From NCBI GenBank assembly GCA_050951725.1, contig JBMNJO010000001.1, forward strand, positions 1 through 64,000: a DNA stretch of 64,000 nt, read 5' to 3'. This DNA comes from DTU052 sp050951725. GTDB taxonomy: Bacteria > Bacillota > Syntrophomonadia > Syntrophomonadales > DTU052. Shown piece by piece: positions 8,285 to 17,583 of this stretch. Made by a program: the position numbers and the translations under genes. How positions within the stretch are numbered: the stretch's first letter is position 1; each line of letters begins with the position of its first letter. The notes under the pieces were generated by a model. That model made no database searches. It saw only the letters and a program-made list of their open reading frames with translations, and was not told where the DNA came from.

Positions 8285-10876
8285 ATGTTATCACAAACCA
8301 TAAAATCAAGGCTTGCGGAACGGTTCGCTGCTCCTTTGCCGGAATTTCATAAACGCCGCATCATCTTCTGGCGTGACGAGGACGGCGAGTTTGCCGAGGC
8401 GGTTGACGAGCTGGTTCTTGACGGCGTGATACTCATAAAACTCACCGGCAAGAACAACTTCGCCGTCAAGAAGCTTCTTACGGCGGATGACCTCACCAGC
8501 GACTACCTCGTCTACGATCCCCTCATCTATGAGAAAGATCAAAAGGATGACTGGCTCCTTGACATCAAGCTGTACAGCGAGGAGTTCCGCGCCGACCTCG
8601 TTTCAATCCAGATGGAGGAACTGTTTGTCGAGCCGACCTCAGCTATGAGAAAGACTATGAAGCTGTACGCCAAGTTTCTTAACAGCAAAGACCGTAGGGC
8701 AAAACTCCGCAGAATTGGAAAGTCATATCAGACCCCGCTTGCTCTGCATATCGACATTATGGCAGTGTTGTGCGGATTGAACGGCGGCTCGGCACAGGAT
8801 GTAATCATCGCCGTGCTGACAGTGGGCTTGGATAAAGAAAATAACGCCCCGCTTGCCAATATTGAGAAGTTCGGCAATATCGAGGCATTCTGGCAGTTGG
8901 TGCAGAAATACACAGGCTATGTCAATGCGGACGACCGTCCGCTATCTGACCTTGCCGCGCATATTTTAATCACGGCTCTGTCGCAGACGATGCCTGCTTC
9001 CGCATTGCGTGGTTTGGAGAGGTTTGTTAGTGATTCCTGCAAGGCATACTGCTACCAGCTGGTTCACGAATGGCAGCGAGGCAATGGTAGTCAGTATTTA
9101 ATCGATATTTGCCACCACGTTGAGCGGGAACTTCGTCTGGCCGAACGCTTCGACAAGACTGAGATCAGTTTACTACTGAAAAGCGACACGTTCCCTGCAA
9201 TCAATGAGAGCATATTGAAGCGTTTCTATGAAGAAATCAGCGAGCGCGTTATCAAGGTTGATTCAATCCTTGAAGCGGTGGAGAACCGCCGCACTTCGGG
9301 ATGGTACAACCTGACTGTCAATTACTTTGAAAGCCTGTACTATATCGCCAAGATGCAGGAATTCTACCTGGCCCATATCGAGGGTTTCCACCTCGTGGAG
9401 CCGGCGAAGATCTGGAGACTCTATACGACTGATGCTTACCAAATGGACAGCCATTACCGGCATTTTCATTATTTTTTCGGCAATACCCTGAAAGCCCCCA
9501 ATACACTCCTGGAGGACGCATTGAAGAAATGTTCCGATGTGGTTGAGGGCTTATACCGCGAATGGTTCCTGAAAGAACTTACCTTGAATTGGACAAATGC
9601 CATAGCGGGTGATTTGGATTCCCTCGGCTATGTTTCTGAAATAAATAAACAGCGGGATTTCTACCGCAAATACGTATCCCCGAACGTGAGCAAGGGCAAA
9701 CGCGTGTTTGTGGTAATTTCCGATGCCCTCCGTTTTGAGGTCGCTGCCGAACTCTCTGAAGTTCTCAGTCATACAACCAAGGGCAAGGCAACGATTGAGG
9801 CGGTACAAGCCGTGTTTCCGAGCATTACAAAGTTTGGCATGGCGGGGTTGCTTCCGGGTAAAGAGATGTCTGTCAGCGACAAAATGGAGGTATCCGTTGA
9901 CGGCAATCCGACGGGAAGTACGGTTAATCGTAGTGCTGTTCTCAGCGCTGCAAACCCCAACAGCGTAGCCGTCACCTATATAGACTTGGTCCATATGAAG
10001 AAACCGGAACGCCGCGCCTTGGTGCAGGGCAAGGAAGTTATTTATATTTACCACAATACGATTGACGCACTTGGTGACAAGCCCGCCACTGAAACAAAGG
10101 TATTCGAAGCATGCGATTCAGCTATTTCAGAGTTGAATGCTCTCATCAAAATAATCGTCAACGACCTTAGCGGCGTTAACATCTTAATCACTGCTGATCA
10201 CGGTTTTCTCTATACTTACAAACCACTTGCGGAAAGCCAGAAAATCAGTCGCCAGACCTTTAACGGCGAGGTATACGAACTCGGCCGGCGTTACGCCCTT
10301 GTGGCGCCTGAAACTTCTGCAAACTATCTCTTGCCCGTCAGAACCGAGCGTGAAATTGGCGGTATTCCGATGAAAGGATATGCTCCGCAGGATACTGTCC
10401 GCATCAAAGTTCAGGGTGGCGGCGAGAACTACGTACACGGCGGCATCAGTATGCAGGAGATGGTCGTGCCGGTTGTCGTCTACAAGGGTATGCGCTCTGA
10501 CTACAAGGGATATGTCGAAGTTCAGAATCCGGGGCTATCGTTGATTTCCGAGAGCCGCAAAGTGTCGAACCTAATCTTTTCCCTTGACTTCCTACAGAAG
10601 CAACCCGTAGGCGAAAAGGTGCAGGCGAGCAGATACACTCTACATTTCACGGACGAGGTAGGCGTTCCCGTCAGCGATACTCAGACGGTCATTGCAGACA
10701 GGTCGAGCAGCAATGCCTCCGAGCGCGTATTCCGCGTGAGGTTTACGTTGAAGCAAATGCAGTTCAACCGAAATAAAATCTACCGCCTTGTCATCGCCAA
10801 CGATACAGACGTGCCAGATGAGATCGAGTTCCGCATCGACATAGCGTTTGCCGATGACTTCGGGTTTGACCTGTAA
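8285..10876 (+). CDS. pglZ: BREX phosphatase-like protein PglZ
   Basis: Member of the PglZ family with an alkaline-phosphatase-like core, about 863 residues. The metal-binding style motifs VVISDALRFEV and NILITADHGFLYTY are present in the right order. PglZ proteins interact with the methyltransferase in BREX; enzymatic role is unsettled, though nuclease activity has been reported for some. An ATG at 8273 overlaps the pglX stop codon, but the ATG at 8285 is preferred because GGAGGA lies immediately before it (8275-8280). The beta-rich C-terminus (about residue 720 onward) looks like a separate domain. brxL follows 14 bases after the stop. Confidence 0.93.
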   Translation: MLSQTIKSRLAERFAAPLPEFHKRRIIFWRDEDGEFAEAVDELVLDGVILIKLTGKNNFAVKKLLTADDLTSDYLVYDPLIYEKDQKDDWLLDIKLYSEEFRADLVSIQMEELFVEPTSAMRKTMKLYAKFLNSKDRRAKLRRIGKSYQTPLALHIDIMAVLCGLNGGSAQDVIIAVLTVGLDKENNAPLANIEKFGNIEAFWQLVQKYTGYVNADDRPLSDLAAHILITALSQTMPASALRGLERFVSDSCKAYCYQLVHEWQRGNGSQYLIDICHHVERELRLAERFDKTEISLLLKSDTFPAINESILKRFYEEISERVIKVDSILEAVENRRTSGWYNLTVNYFESLYYIAKMQEFYLAHIEGFHLVEPAKIWRLYTTDAYQMDSHYRHFHYFFGNTLKAPNTLLEDALKKCSDVVEGLYREWFLKELTLNWTNAIAGDLDSLGYVSEINKQRDFYRKYVSPNVSKGKRVFVVISDALRFEVAAELSEVLSHTTKGKATIEAVQAVFPSITKFGMAGLLPGKEMSVSDKMEVSVDGNPTGSTVNRSAVLSAANPNSVAVTYIDLVHMKKPERRALVQGKEVIYIYHNTIDALGDKPATETKVFEACDSAISELNALIKIIVNDLSGVNILITADHGFLYTYKPLAESQKISRQTFNGEVYELGRRYALVAPETSANYLLPVRTEREIGGIPMKGYAPQDTVRIKVQGGGENYVHGGISMQEMVVPVVVYKGMRSDYKGYVEVQNPGLSLISESRKVSNLIFSLDFLQKQPVGEKVQASRYTLHFTDEVGVPVSDTQTVIADRSSSNASERVFRVRFTLKQMQFNRNKIYRLVIANDTDVPDEIEFRIDIAFADDFGFDL

Positions 10877-10890
10877 GAGGAGGTTTCGTG

Positions 10891-12966
10891 ATGGGTTTAG
10901 AAAAGATAAGCTATGCACCGGAAATAGATGACGCGAATGAGGTAATCTATCGTAAACTGCGCAAGTATTTCGACGGTAGGATTGTCCGTAAAGATCTGAC
11001 CAAGGCGATTAAAGAAGGCGCGAATGTTCCTGTCTACGTCTTGGAGTTTTTACTGGGGCAGTATTGTAGTTCCGACGACCCGAACATAGTTGAGGAAGGT
11101 GTAAGGAACGTTAAACGGATCCTCTCTGAGAATTTCGTGCGCCCAGACGAGGCCCAAAAGGTACTGTCTGGCTTACGCGAGCGCGGCAGTTACACGGTGA
11201 TTGACCGCATAACCGTCAAGCTAAATATCAAACTCGACCGCTATGAAGCCGACTTTTCAAACCTCGGCGTCCGTGGTATACCCATTTCGTCGAGCTATGT
11301 GTCGAAATACGACCGCCTTCTCTGCGGTGGTATTTGGTGCATTATTGGTCTGGAATATGAGTTCGTCGAGGAAGACAAGAAGTCCACACCGATTCGTATC
11401 ATGAAACTCACGCCCATTCAGATGCCGTATATTGATATGGAAGAAATCAAGGATGGTCGTCGTGAGTTTACAAAAGAAGAATGGATTACCGTCTTGCTCC
11501 GTTCCACCGGTATGGAAGCTGACAGGTTCTCAACCAGGGAGAAGTGGCTGCAACTTGCCCGTATGCTTCCGTTGGTTGAGAATAATTTCAACCTCTGTGA
11601 ACTGGGACCCCGCAGCACGGGCAAGTCGCATCTGTATAAGGAAATTTCGCCCAACAGTATTCTCGTTTCCGGCGGGCAGACGACGGTTGCCAATCTCTTC
11701 TATAATATGTCGAGCAAGCAGGTGGGCCTTGTGGGTTTGTGGGACTGCGTGGCTTTTGACGAGGTAGCGGGCATAACGTTCAAGGACAAAGACGGCGTTC
11801 AGATCATGAAGGATTATATGGCTTCTGGCTCTTTTGCACGTGGCAAGGAGGAAAAAGCAGCGTATGCATCAATGGTCTTTGTTGGTAATATCAACCAAAG
11901 CGTAGATGTGCTGCTGAAAACCTCGCACCTTTTTGACCCATTCCCCGAAGCGATGGCGTATGATACGGCATTTCTTGACCGGATGCACTGTTACATCCCT
12001 GGCTGGGAGATACCGAAATACCGCCCCGAATCATTTACCAACGACTATGGCTTTATCACGGATTACCTCGCTGAGTTTATGCGCGAGATGAGGAAAGAAC
12101 CGTTCGGCGATGTATGTGACAAATACTTCCGTTTTGGCAGCAACCTGAACCAGCGTGATGTCATCGCCGTCCGCAAGATCGTGTCAGGTTTCGTTAAGCT
12201 GCTCTATCCCAACGGTGAATTTAGCAAGGAGGATATTGAGGAAATCCTGATCTTCGCCCTCGAAATGCGTCGCCGTGTTAAAGAACAGTTGAAGAAAATC
12301 GGCGGCATGGAGTTCTACGACGTGAACTTCTCTTATATCGACAATGAATCCTTCGAGGAACGCTATGTTTCCGTGCCGGAACAAGGCGGTGGTAGGTTAA
12401 TCCCTGAAGGGCTGACGAATCCTGGCAACGTCTATACCATTTCCCAGGGCAAGAACGGAATGATAGGCGTGTACCGCCTTGAAACGCAGATGCTCCCAGG
12501 CAATGGTAAGTTCGAGCGTACAGGGTTGGGTACCGATCGTGCTGCAAAAGAAGCCACAAACACGGCGTTTAACTTTCTAAAAGCCAGCGGAAACCAGATA
12601 AGCGGGGCAATTAGCACCACCACGAAAGACTACATTATCAACTACCAAGACCTTAACGGTATCGGGATGACGAAATTTTTGACGTTGCCGTCCGTCATAG
12701 CACTTGCATCCTGCGCACTCAGTAAGCCGACGCTATCAAGCCTCGCAGTGCTTGGAGAAATAAGTATCAGCGGCACAATTCTCAAGGTCGAGGAATTGGC
12801 AAGCGTCCTGCAAGTTTGCCTTGATGCCGGAGCGAAGAAGGTGCTGATTCCAATAACATCTGCTGCCGAACTTAGTACGGTTCCGGCAGACCTCATTGGC
12901 GCATTCAGCCTGATATTTTACTCAACCCCACAGGAAGCTGTATTTAAGGCTTTGGGTGTGGAGTGA
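10891..12966 (+). CDS. brxL: BREX Lon-like AAA+ protein BrxL
   Basis: Last gene of the type 1 BREX operon, about 691 residues. It has an N-terminal DNA-binding-like region, an AAA+ ATPase core with Walker A GPRSTGKS near residue 240, and a C-terminal Lon-protease-like domain (about 600-690) recognisable from GEISISGTILKVEELAS and KKVLIP. ATG at 10891 is favoured over GTG at 10888 because AGGAGG at 10878-10883 is then 7 bases away. In a hand alignment to Lon, the GGLKEK segment carrying the catalytic lysine is replaced by EELASV, so proteolytic activity is doubtful. BrxL forms ring complexes on DNA and is the restriction effector candidate in type 1 systems. Confidence 0.94.
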   Translation: MGLEKISYAPEIDDANEVIYRKLRKYFDGRIVRKDLTKAIKEGANVPVYVLEFLLGQYCSSDDPNIVEEGVRNVKRILSENFVRPDEAQKVLSGLRERGSYTVIDRITVKLNIKLDRYEADFSNLGVRGIPISSSYVSKYDRLLCGGIWCIIGLEYEFVEEDKKSTPIRIMKLTPIQMPYIDMEEIKDGRREFTKEEWITVLLRSTGMEADRFSTREKWLQLARMLPLVENNFNLCELGPRSTGKSHLYKEISPNSILVSGGQTTVANLFYNMSSKQVGLVGLWDCVAFDEVAGITFKDKDGVQIMKDYMASGSFARGKEEKAAYASMVFVGNINQSVDVLLKTSHLFDPFPEAMAYDTAFLDRMHCYIPGWEIPKYRPESFTNDYGFITDYLAEFMREMRKEPFGDVCDKYFRFGSNLNQRDVIAVRKIVSGFVKLLYPNGEFSKEDIEEILIFALEMRRRVKEQLKKIGGMEFYDVNFSYIDNESFEERYVSVPEQGGGRLIPEGLTNPGNVYTISQGKNGMIGVYRLETQMLPGNGKFERTGLGTDRAAKEATNTAFNFLKASGNQISGAISTTTKDYIINYQDLNGIGMTKFLTLPSVIALASCALSKPTLSSLAVLGEISISGTILKVEELASVLQVCLDAGAKKVLIPITSAAELSTVPADLIGAFSLIFYSTPQEAVFKALGVE

Positions 12967-12987
12967 ACACTTGATTTAACTGCTGCT

Positions 12988-13212
12988 TTGTATGAAGCAA
13001 AAGTTAAGGACCAAGAAATCCTGCGCGTATTGATGAAGGTATGTGATGCAGATAGAGAGGAAGCAACTAATGCGTTTCGTAATGAAAAGTTCATGTTGTA
13101 CCTTTGTAGAGAATTGTACCAATACCTGATTCCAGCCCATATTTTGATTGATATGTTCCCTCGAACCTCAAACCGTTGCGAACCGATCAAGGATGTGAGA
13201 AGGCTACTTTGA
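12988..13212 (+). CDS. Small hypothetical protein downstream of brxL
   Basis: I do not recognise this 74-residue, helix-rich and charged product. It starts at a TTG with no convincing ribosome binding site. The open frame extends upstream to position 12967, directly after the brxL stop codon, with no ATG or GTG in it. It could be a translated small protein, or the remaining 3' part of a gene that lost its beginning. The composition (NAFRNEKFMLYLCRELYQYL) looks protein-like rather than random. The AT content is higher than in the BREX genes. There is no other gene before the acetyltransferase at 13355. Confidence 0.4.
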   Translation: MYEAKVKDQEILRVLMKVCDADREEATNAFRNEKFMLYLCRELYQYLIPAHILIDMFPRTSNRCEPIKDVRRLL

Positions 13213-13354
13213 ACTTTTTTGTCGCTGAATCGCGGCAGTAATTTGCTTAAGACTTAAATCATCAATTTCGCAGCTACAAACAGGAATGTATTGAGCAGAT
13301 AGCAATAATAATAAGCAAAAAATTGGTCTTAGGTAAATTATCGGAGGTGTACAA

Positions 13355-13999
13355 ATGAACAATATGATTAAGATCAGGAATGAAGAAGCATCAGATTATG
13401 AGAGAGTAGAAGAAATCACCAGGAAAGCTTTCTGGAATTTATATATTCCGGGATGCGTTGAACACTATTTGGTTCATGTTATGCGATCCCACCCAGACTT
13501 TCTGGCGGAATTGGATCTGGTGATTGAGGTTGATGACCAGGTCATCGGGAATATCATGTATACGAAAACAAAACTAATCGATGAGTCTGGGGAAGAAAAG
13601 GACATACTTACTTTCGGTCCAGTGTCCATTTTGCCGGAATATCAGAGAAAGGGATATGGGAAAAAACTAATGGAGTATTCCTTTCAACAGGCGGCCGCCC
13701 TTGGTTATGATGTGATTGTGATATTTGGTAATCCGAATAATTATGTAAGCAGCGGTTTTAAGAGTTGCAAAAAGTACAATGTCTGTCTTGAAAATGGAAC
13801 ATACCCGGCGGCAATGATGGTAAAAGAACTCAAACCAGGTGTCTTGGACGGAAGAAAGTGGGTTTACTATCAAAGCCCGGCATTTGAGATAGATGAACAG
13901 GAAGCTGAGCGCTTTGACGAGGGTTTGGAAAGACTTGAGAAAAAATACCAGCCAAGCCAGGAAGAATTCTATATTCACAGCCATTCGATTATACCGTGA
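13355..13999 (+). CDS. GNAT family N-acetyltransferase
   Basis: A 214-residue acetyltransferase of the GNAT superfamily, YhbS-like, which moves an acetyl group from acetyl-CoA to an amine; the substrate cannot be told. The acetyl-CoA binding motif A is visible as LPEYQRKGYGKKLM around residues 93-106, preceded by a beta-strand FGPVSIL, and followed by a helix and the VIVIFGNPNNYVSSGF strand-turn region. A strong GGAGGTG ribosome binding site precedes the ATG. It is a single-gene unit in a low-GC stretch after the BREX operon, so it may have arrived with the same accessory DNA. Confidence 0.85.
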   Translation: MNNMIKIRNEEASDYERVEEITRKAFWNLYIPGCVEHYLVHVMRSHPDFLAELDLVIEVDDQVIGNIMYTKTKLIDESGEEKDILTFGPVSILPEYQRKGYGKKLMEYSFQQAAALGYDVIVIFGNPNNYVSSGFKSCKKYNVCLENGTYPAAMMVKELKPGVLDGRKWVYYQSPAFEIDEQEAERFDEGLERLEKKYQPSQEEFYIHSHSIIP

Positions 14000-14127
14000 G
14001 TTTCCCTTGGGGAGGAGTAACCGCGAAGGTAGGGTTTAGTCTGGCAGCCAGAAATCCCAAAGGCAACGGTGAGTTCGTAAAGATACTACTGCTTAACCGG
14101 AATATCCCCATCCGCATGACATGCCTG

Positions 14128-14187
14128 AATGTAAAGAGCTCTTGACATTTAGCTTGGGTTATATAGCATCCAAATGTAAAGAACATT
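14128..14187 (+). promoter_or_regulatory. Promoter overlapped by two AATGT/ACATT operators
   Basis: A TTGACA (14142-14147) and a TAGCAT (14164-14169) are separated by 16 bases. The -35 box lies inside a 22-base near-perfect palindrome, 14128-14149 (AATGT-AAAGAGCTCTT-ACATT type, one mismatched pair). A second, shorter copy with AATGT and ACATT arms lies at 14173-14187, about where transcription would start. This is the arrangement of a repressor-controlled promoter for the small membrane protein gene that follows. No regulator gene is adjacent. Confidence 0.55.
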
Positions 14188-14204
14188 TAACATACGGAGG
14201 TTTA

Positions 14205-14378
14205 TTGGTTTCAACAGCGTTAGTTTTAGTACTTTCTCAATTGTATTTACAAAAACAGGCGGTTAAAGGAGACGATGAATACAAAGACGAAAATCCGTTT
14301 TACAAACTAATATTAGCAATCGCTATAATTGTTGGGGTTATTGTTTCAATTGGCTCCTGGATTGATAACAAGGGTTAA
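14205..14378 (+). CDS. Small membrane protein
   Basis: A 57-residue product with two hydrophobic segments (STALVLVLSQLYL and KLILAIAIIVGVIVSIGSW) separated by a short charged loop (KGDDEYKDEN), so a two-helix membrane protein. I do not recognise the family. The frame is open back to 14121, but the TTG at 14205 is preferred because GGAGG lies just before it and because the DNA upstream is a promoter-operator region rather than coding. It stands alone between the acetyltransferase and the diguanylate cyclase. The palindromic operator suggests tight control by an unlinked repressor. Confidence 0.5.
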   Translation: MVSTALVLVLSQLYLQKQAVKGDDEYKDENPFYKLILAIAIIVGVIVSIGSWIDNKG

Positions 14379-14472
14379 TGATTTTTGCGGACAAAACTGT
14401 AATAATGAACAGTAATGGTCGATTTAAGAATACTAGCTAAATCAGGATGTGCTGAAACAAAAGGGGATTTTA

Positions 14473-16383
14473 GTGTATAATCGCAAGTTATTTCTGATCG
14501 TTATGATGATAATTACATTACTCGTTTTGGCAGGCTGCTCCAGCCAACTATCCAATCCTCGTCCAAAAGCCGAAGATGGAATTATAGACTTAACTCAATT
14601 ACAGTTTGAGAATGATGTTATTCAATTAGATGGAGAATGGGAGTTTTATTGGAATCAACTCCTGGAACCCGGTGAATTGGAAACTGGTGTAATAACCGGG
14701 TATATTCCTATCCCCAGCTCTTGGAATAAATACATAACGGACGAAGGAACTATTCCCGGAGATGGTTATGCAACTTATCGACTGACTTTTATAACAGATA
14801 AAAATGAAAGATTAGCTTTAAAGATTCCGAGACTGCATACTGCATATGAATTATGGGTCAATGGGGAATTGAACGCCACTGCAGGAACCGCGGGTAAAAG
14901 TGGAGATACCATGATACCTCAGTATTTACCTCAAGTTGCTTTTTTTGAAGCACAACAAGGGAATAATGAGATCGTAATTCAGGTTTCTAATTTTTATCAC
15001 CGTAGTGGGGGGATATTGGAAAGCATAAAGCTTGGCAGTGAGAAACAAATCCTTAGACTGCGATACAAGAGTGTAGCCAATGATATCCTCGTATTTGGAT
15101 GTTTAATAGTTCTAGGAGCATATCATCTTGCCTTGTTTTTCTTTAGAAGAAAGAATACCTCTGCATTATATTTCGGGGCTTTTTGTGTGTTAATCGGAGT
15201 AAGGACTTTGCTGGTAGGAGAATGCTTTTTAATATATTTATTTCCCGGATTCAGCTGGGAAATTGCCCATAAGATAATGACGCTGACATACTATTTAGGG
15301 GTACCGCTGATATTGATGTTCTTCCTGTCGGTTTTTCCTACATATTTTCATATTCGTATGATTAAAATGGCTCAAATTATTGGGGTGGCTTTTGGAATCT
15401 TGATTATTCTCACCCCTGCGAGAATCTTCACGGTTGCCAACCCTTTATACCAAATATGGACCATCATTGCCATCATATATTTATTTGGCATATTAGTTAA
15501 AATTTCTATCCATAAAGAAAAGGATAGCTGGCTGATTATCTTAGGTGCTTCGGCATTTTTGTTGGCTGCCATAAATGACATTGTTTTTACAAATGTGTGG
15601 ATGAATGATAATGGGCATGTGTTATTAAGAACTTGGTTCAGGACAGGTAATCTTAGTTCTGCAGGGCAACTCATTTTCGCATTTGCAAATTCATTATTGT
15701 TAGCCAAGAAATTTTCTGACTCCTTGGAACAAGAGGAAATTATGACGGCAGAGCCTACTGAGATAAATACAAATCTGGATAAAATAGTATTACAGCGTAC
15801 TGAAGCATTAGTTGAGTCAAATGAAAGAATAGAAGAACAAAGACTTGAACTGGAAAAAGTAAACCGACAACTTCAGAAACTTTCATTAAAAGACCCTTTA
15901 ACAAAATTATGGAACAGAAGAAAATATGACGATACCATAAATTTGGAATGGAATAGGTGCCTAAGGCATCAAAGACCCATTGCTTTAATACTTCTGGATA
16001 TTGATTATTTCAAAGAATACAATGATTATTATGGGCACTTAGCAGGGGATGAATGTCTGACTAAGATTGGACAAACCATTAGGGATTCATTATCACGCTC
16101 AGCGGACATGGCAGCCCGCTACGGTGGGGAAGAATTTATCGTCATATTACCCGAGACAGAAAAAGAAGAAGCCATAAAGATTGCCGATATGTTACGGCAA
16201 AAAATTGAGGAGCTTCATATTCCTCATGCCCATTCAACCGTGAGTAGCTATGTCACTGTAAGTATAGGGATTACTTCTATAATTCCAAATAATAATTTAT
16301 CACATGAAGATTTGTTTAAATTTGCAGATAAAGCTTTGTACCAAGCAAAAGCTGATGGCAGAAATCAAGTTAAGTTTTCATAG
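14473..16383 (+). CDS. Membrane diguanylate cyclase, 7TM sensor with GGDEF domain
   Basis: Sensor enzyme predicted to make cyclic di-GMP. The N-terminus has a signal with a lipobox (LVLAGC), then an extracellular domain (about residues 30-185) in the style of 7TMR-DISM sensors, about seven membrane segments (190-410), a coiled coil (435-475) and a GGDEF domain. The active site reads RYGGEEF and an RSAD inhibitory site lies the usual five residues before it, so both catalysis and product feedback look intact. GTG at 14473 is preferred over GTG at 14449 because AAGGGG precedes it at good spacing. The DNA is AT-rich compared with later genes. The ligand is unknown. Confidence 0.88.
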   Translation: MYNRKLFLIVMMIITLLVLAGCSSQLSNPRPKAEDGIIDLTQLQFENDVIQLDGEWEFYWNQLLEPGELETGVITGYIPIPSSWNKYITDEGTIPGDGYATYRLTFITDKNERLALKIPRLHTAYELWVNGELNATAGTAGKSGDTMIPQYLPQVAFFEAQQGNNEIVIQVSNFYHRSGGILESIKLGSEKQILRLRYKSVANDILVFGCLIVLGAYHLALFFFRRKNTSALYFGAFCVLIGVRTLLVGECFLIYLFPGFSWEIAHKIMTLTYYLGVPLILMFFLSVFPTYFHIRMIKMAQIIGVAFGILIILTPARIFTVANPLYQIWTIIAIIYLFGILVKISIHKEKDSWLIILGASAFLLAAINDIVFTNVWMNDNGHVLLRTWFRTGNLSSAGQLIFAFANSLLLAKKFSDSLEQEEIMTAEPTEINTNLDKIVLQRTEALVESNERIEEQRLELEKVNRQLQKLSLKDPLTKLWNRRKYDDTINLEWNRCLRHQRPIALILLDIDYFKEYNDYYGHLAGDECLTKIGQTIRDSLSRSADMAARYGGEEFIVILPETEKEEAIKIADMLRQKIEELHIPHAHSTVSSYVTVSIGITSIIPNNNLSHEDLFKFADKALYQAKADGRNQVKFS

Positions 16384-16599
16384 AGGGCAGTATTTAGAAT
16401 CTAGCAATAGACGGCGTTAATTGTCCAAGAAAACGTCCGCACGACTGTTACTACTTTGGATGCTGTGTCCGAAATGATCTCCTGTTTCGGCAGAACTTTG
16501 TAAGTCCAAACAGTAAGGCCATGTGTGACCTTTTCCAATCAGCCGCCTGAACAGCTGCACGTCACATTCGGTGATGGTTCCCGCCTTTTCTAGTGTTGG
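16384..16599. other. Intergenic space between convergent genes
   Basis: This stretch separates the diguanylate cyclase (+) from the YeiH-like gene (-). On the minus strand, an open frame without an ATG runs from just after the YeiH stop to a TAA at 16417-16419 (about 45 codons from an internal GTG). It resembles no family I know, and no clear terminator was found. Confidence 0.4.
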
Positions 16600-17583
16600 T
16601 TATATGTTTAATACTGCGAGTGAGGTCAACGATAATACGACCCAGCAGATAAATCCCAATAGAATCGGCTTGCTGCCGGTCTTTACGAGTTTTATTATAT
16701 TGGTGTTCAGACCGATGGCAGCCATCGCCATAACTATGACAAACTTTCCTACCTGAGCGAGAAAGCTGCCTAGGCCCTGCGGCGTGGGTATGAAGGTGTT
16801 AGCAACGGAGGCCGCTACAAACCCAAGCACAAACCAGGGGAATATTTTCGCGATACTGTAGCTGCTCCCGGATTTACCGCCGGCTATTTTTCTCGATGTA
16901 TAAAGGGCAAGGACAATCGTTATTGGAACAATCATTAGCGTTCTTGTTAGCTTCACGATAACCGCGAGGTTACCTGCCGCATTGCTGAACGTATAACCTG
17001 CCGCGACGACCGAAGACGTATCGTTCACTGCGGTCCCGGTCCACATGCCGAAGCTGTGGTCGCTCATTCCCAATACATGTCCGAGAAAAGGAAACAAAAA
17101 TGCTGCAACCACGTTAAACAGAAAGATTGTTGAAATAGAATGCGCCACATCCTCATCGTCAGCGTGTATAACCGGAGCAGTCGCCGCGATTGCCGAACCG
17201 CCGCAGATGGCTGTGCCGACTCCAATCAGCGTGGTGGTTTTGCCATCAATTTGCAGCAGTTTTCCTGTTATAAAGGCAGTCACGAATGCCGCAGTCAGAG
17301 TAAAACACATTAGCATGAGCGTCTGACTGCCGACTTTAAAAACAATATAAAGGTTCATATCGAAGCCAAGCAATATAATGGAGTATTGCAGCAGTTTTTT
17401 TGACGTATATTTTACCCCATCGTCAAATATGACCGGCCGTTTCCAGAAAGCCAGTATCATGCCGAACAGGATACCCAGTACCGGGCTGCCGATGATGGGA
17501 AACGATTTTCCAAGCAGCCATGCCGGGATCGCGATGACGGCCGCAATCAGAACGCCTGGTAATTTGTTGGTGATTGTTTTCAT
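16600..17583 (-). CDS. YeiH/UPF0324 family membrane transporter
   Basis: A 327-residue polytopic membrane protein of the YeiH (UPF0324, putative sulfate or sulfonate exporter) family. Recognisable family blocks are SPVLGILFGM near residue 33, GVGTAICGGSAIAATAP around 121-137, and the GTAVNDTSSVVAAGY block around 182-196. About ten membrane helices can be counted. The transport substrate is inferred from the family name only and has not been firmly shown. The gene is alone on the minus strand; its upstream region holds a 9-bp inverted repeat (17599-17607 with 17639-17647). Confidence 0.88.
   Translation of the reverse strand: MKTITNKLPGVLIAAVIAIPAWLLGKSFPIIGSPVLGILFGMILAFWKRPVIFDDGVKYTSKKLLQYSIILLGFDMNLYIVFKVGSQTLMLMCFTLTAAFVTAFITGKLLQIDGKTTTLIGVGTAICGGSAIAATAPVIHADDEDVAHSISTIFLFNVVAAFLFPFLGHVLGMSDHSFGMWTGTAVNDTSSVVAAGYTFSNAAGNLAVIVKLTRTLMIVPITIVLALYTSRKIAGGKSGSSYSIAKIFPWFVLGFVAASVANTFIPTPQGLGSFLAQVGKFVIVMAMAAIGLNTNIIKLVKTGSKPILLGFICWVVLSLTSLAVLNI

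Noticed and set aside
16417..16590. Minus-strand open frame after the YeiH-like gene
   Set aside because: No ATG start or clear ribosome binding site, and no recognisable family.
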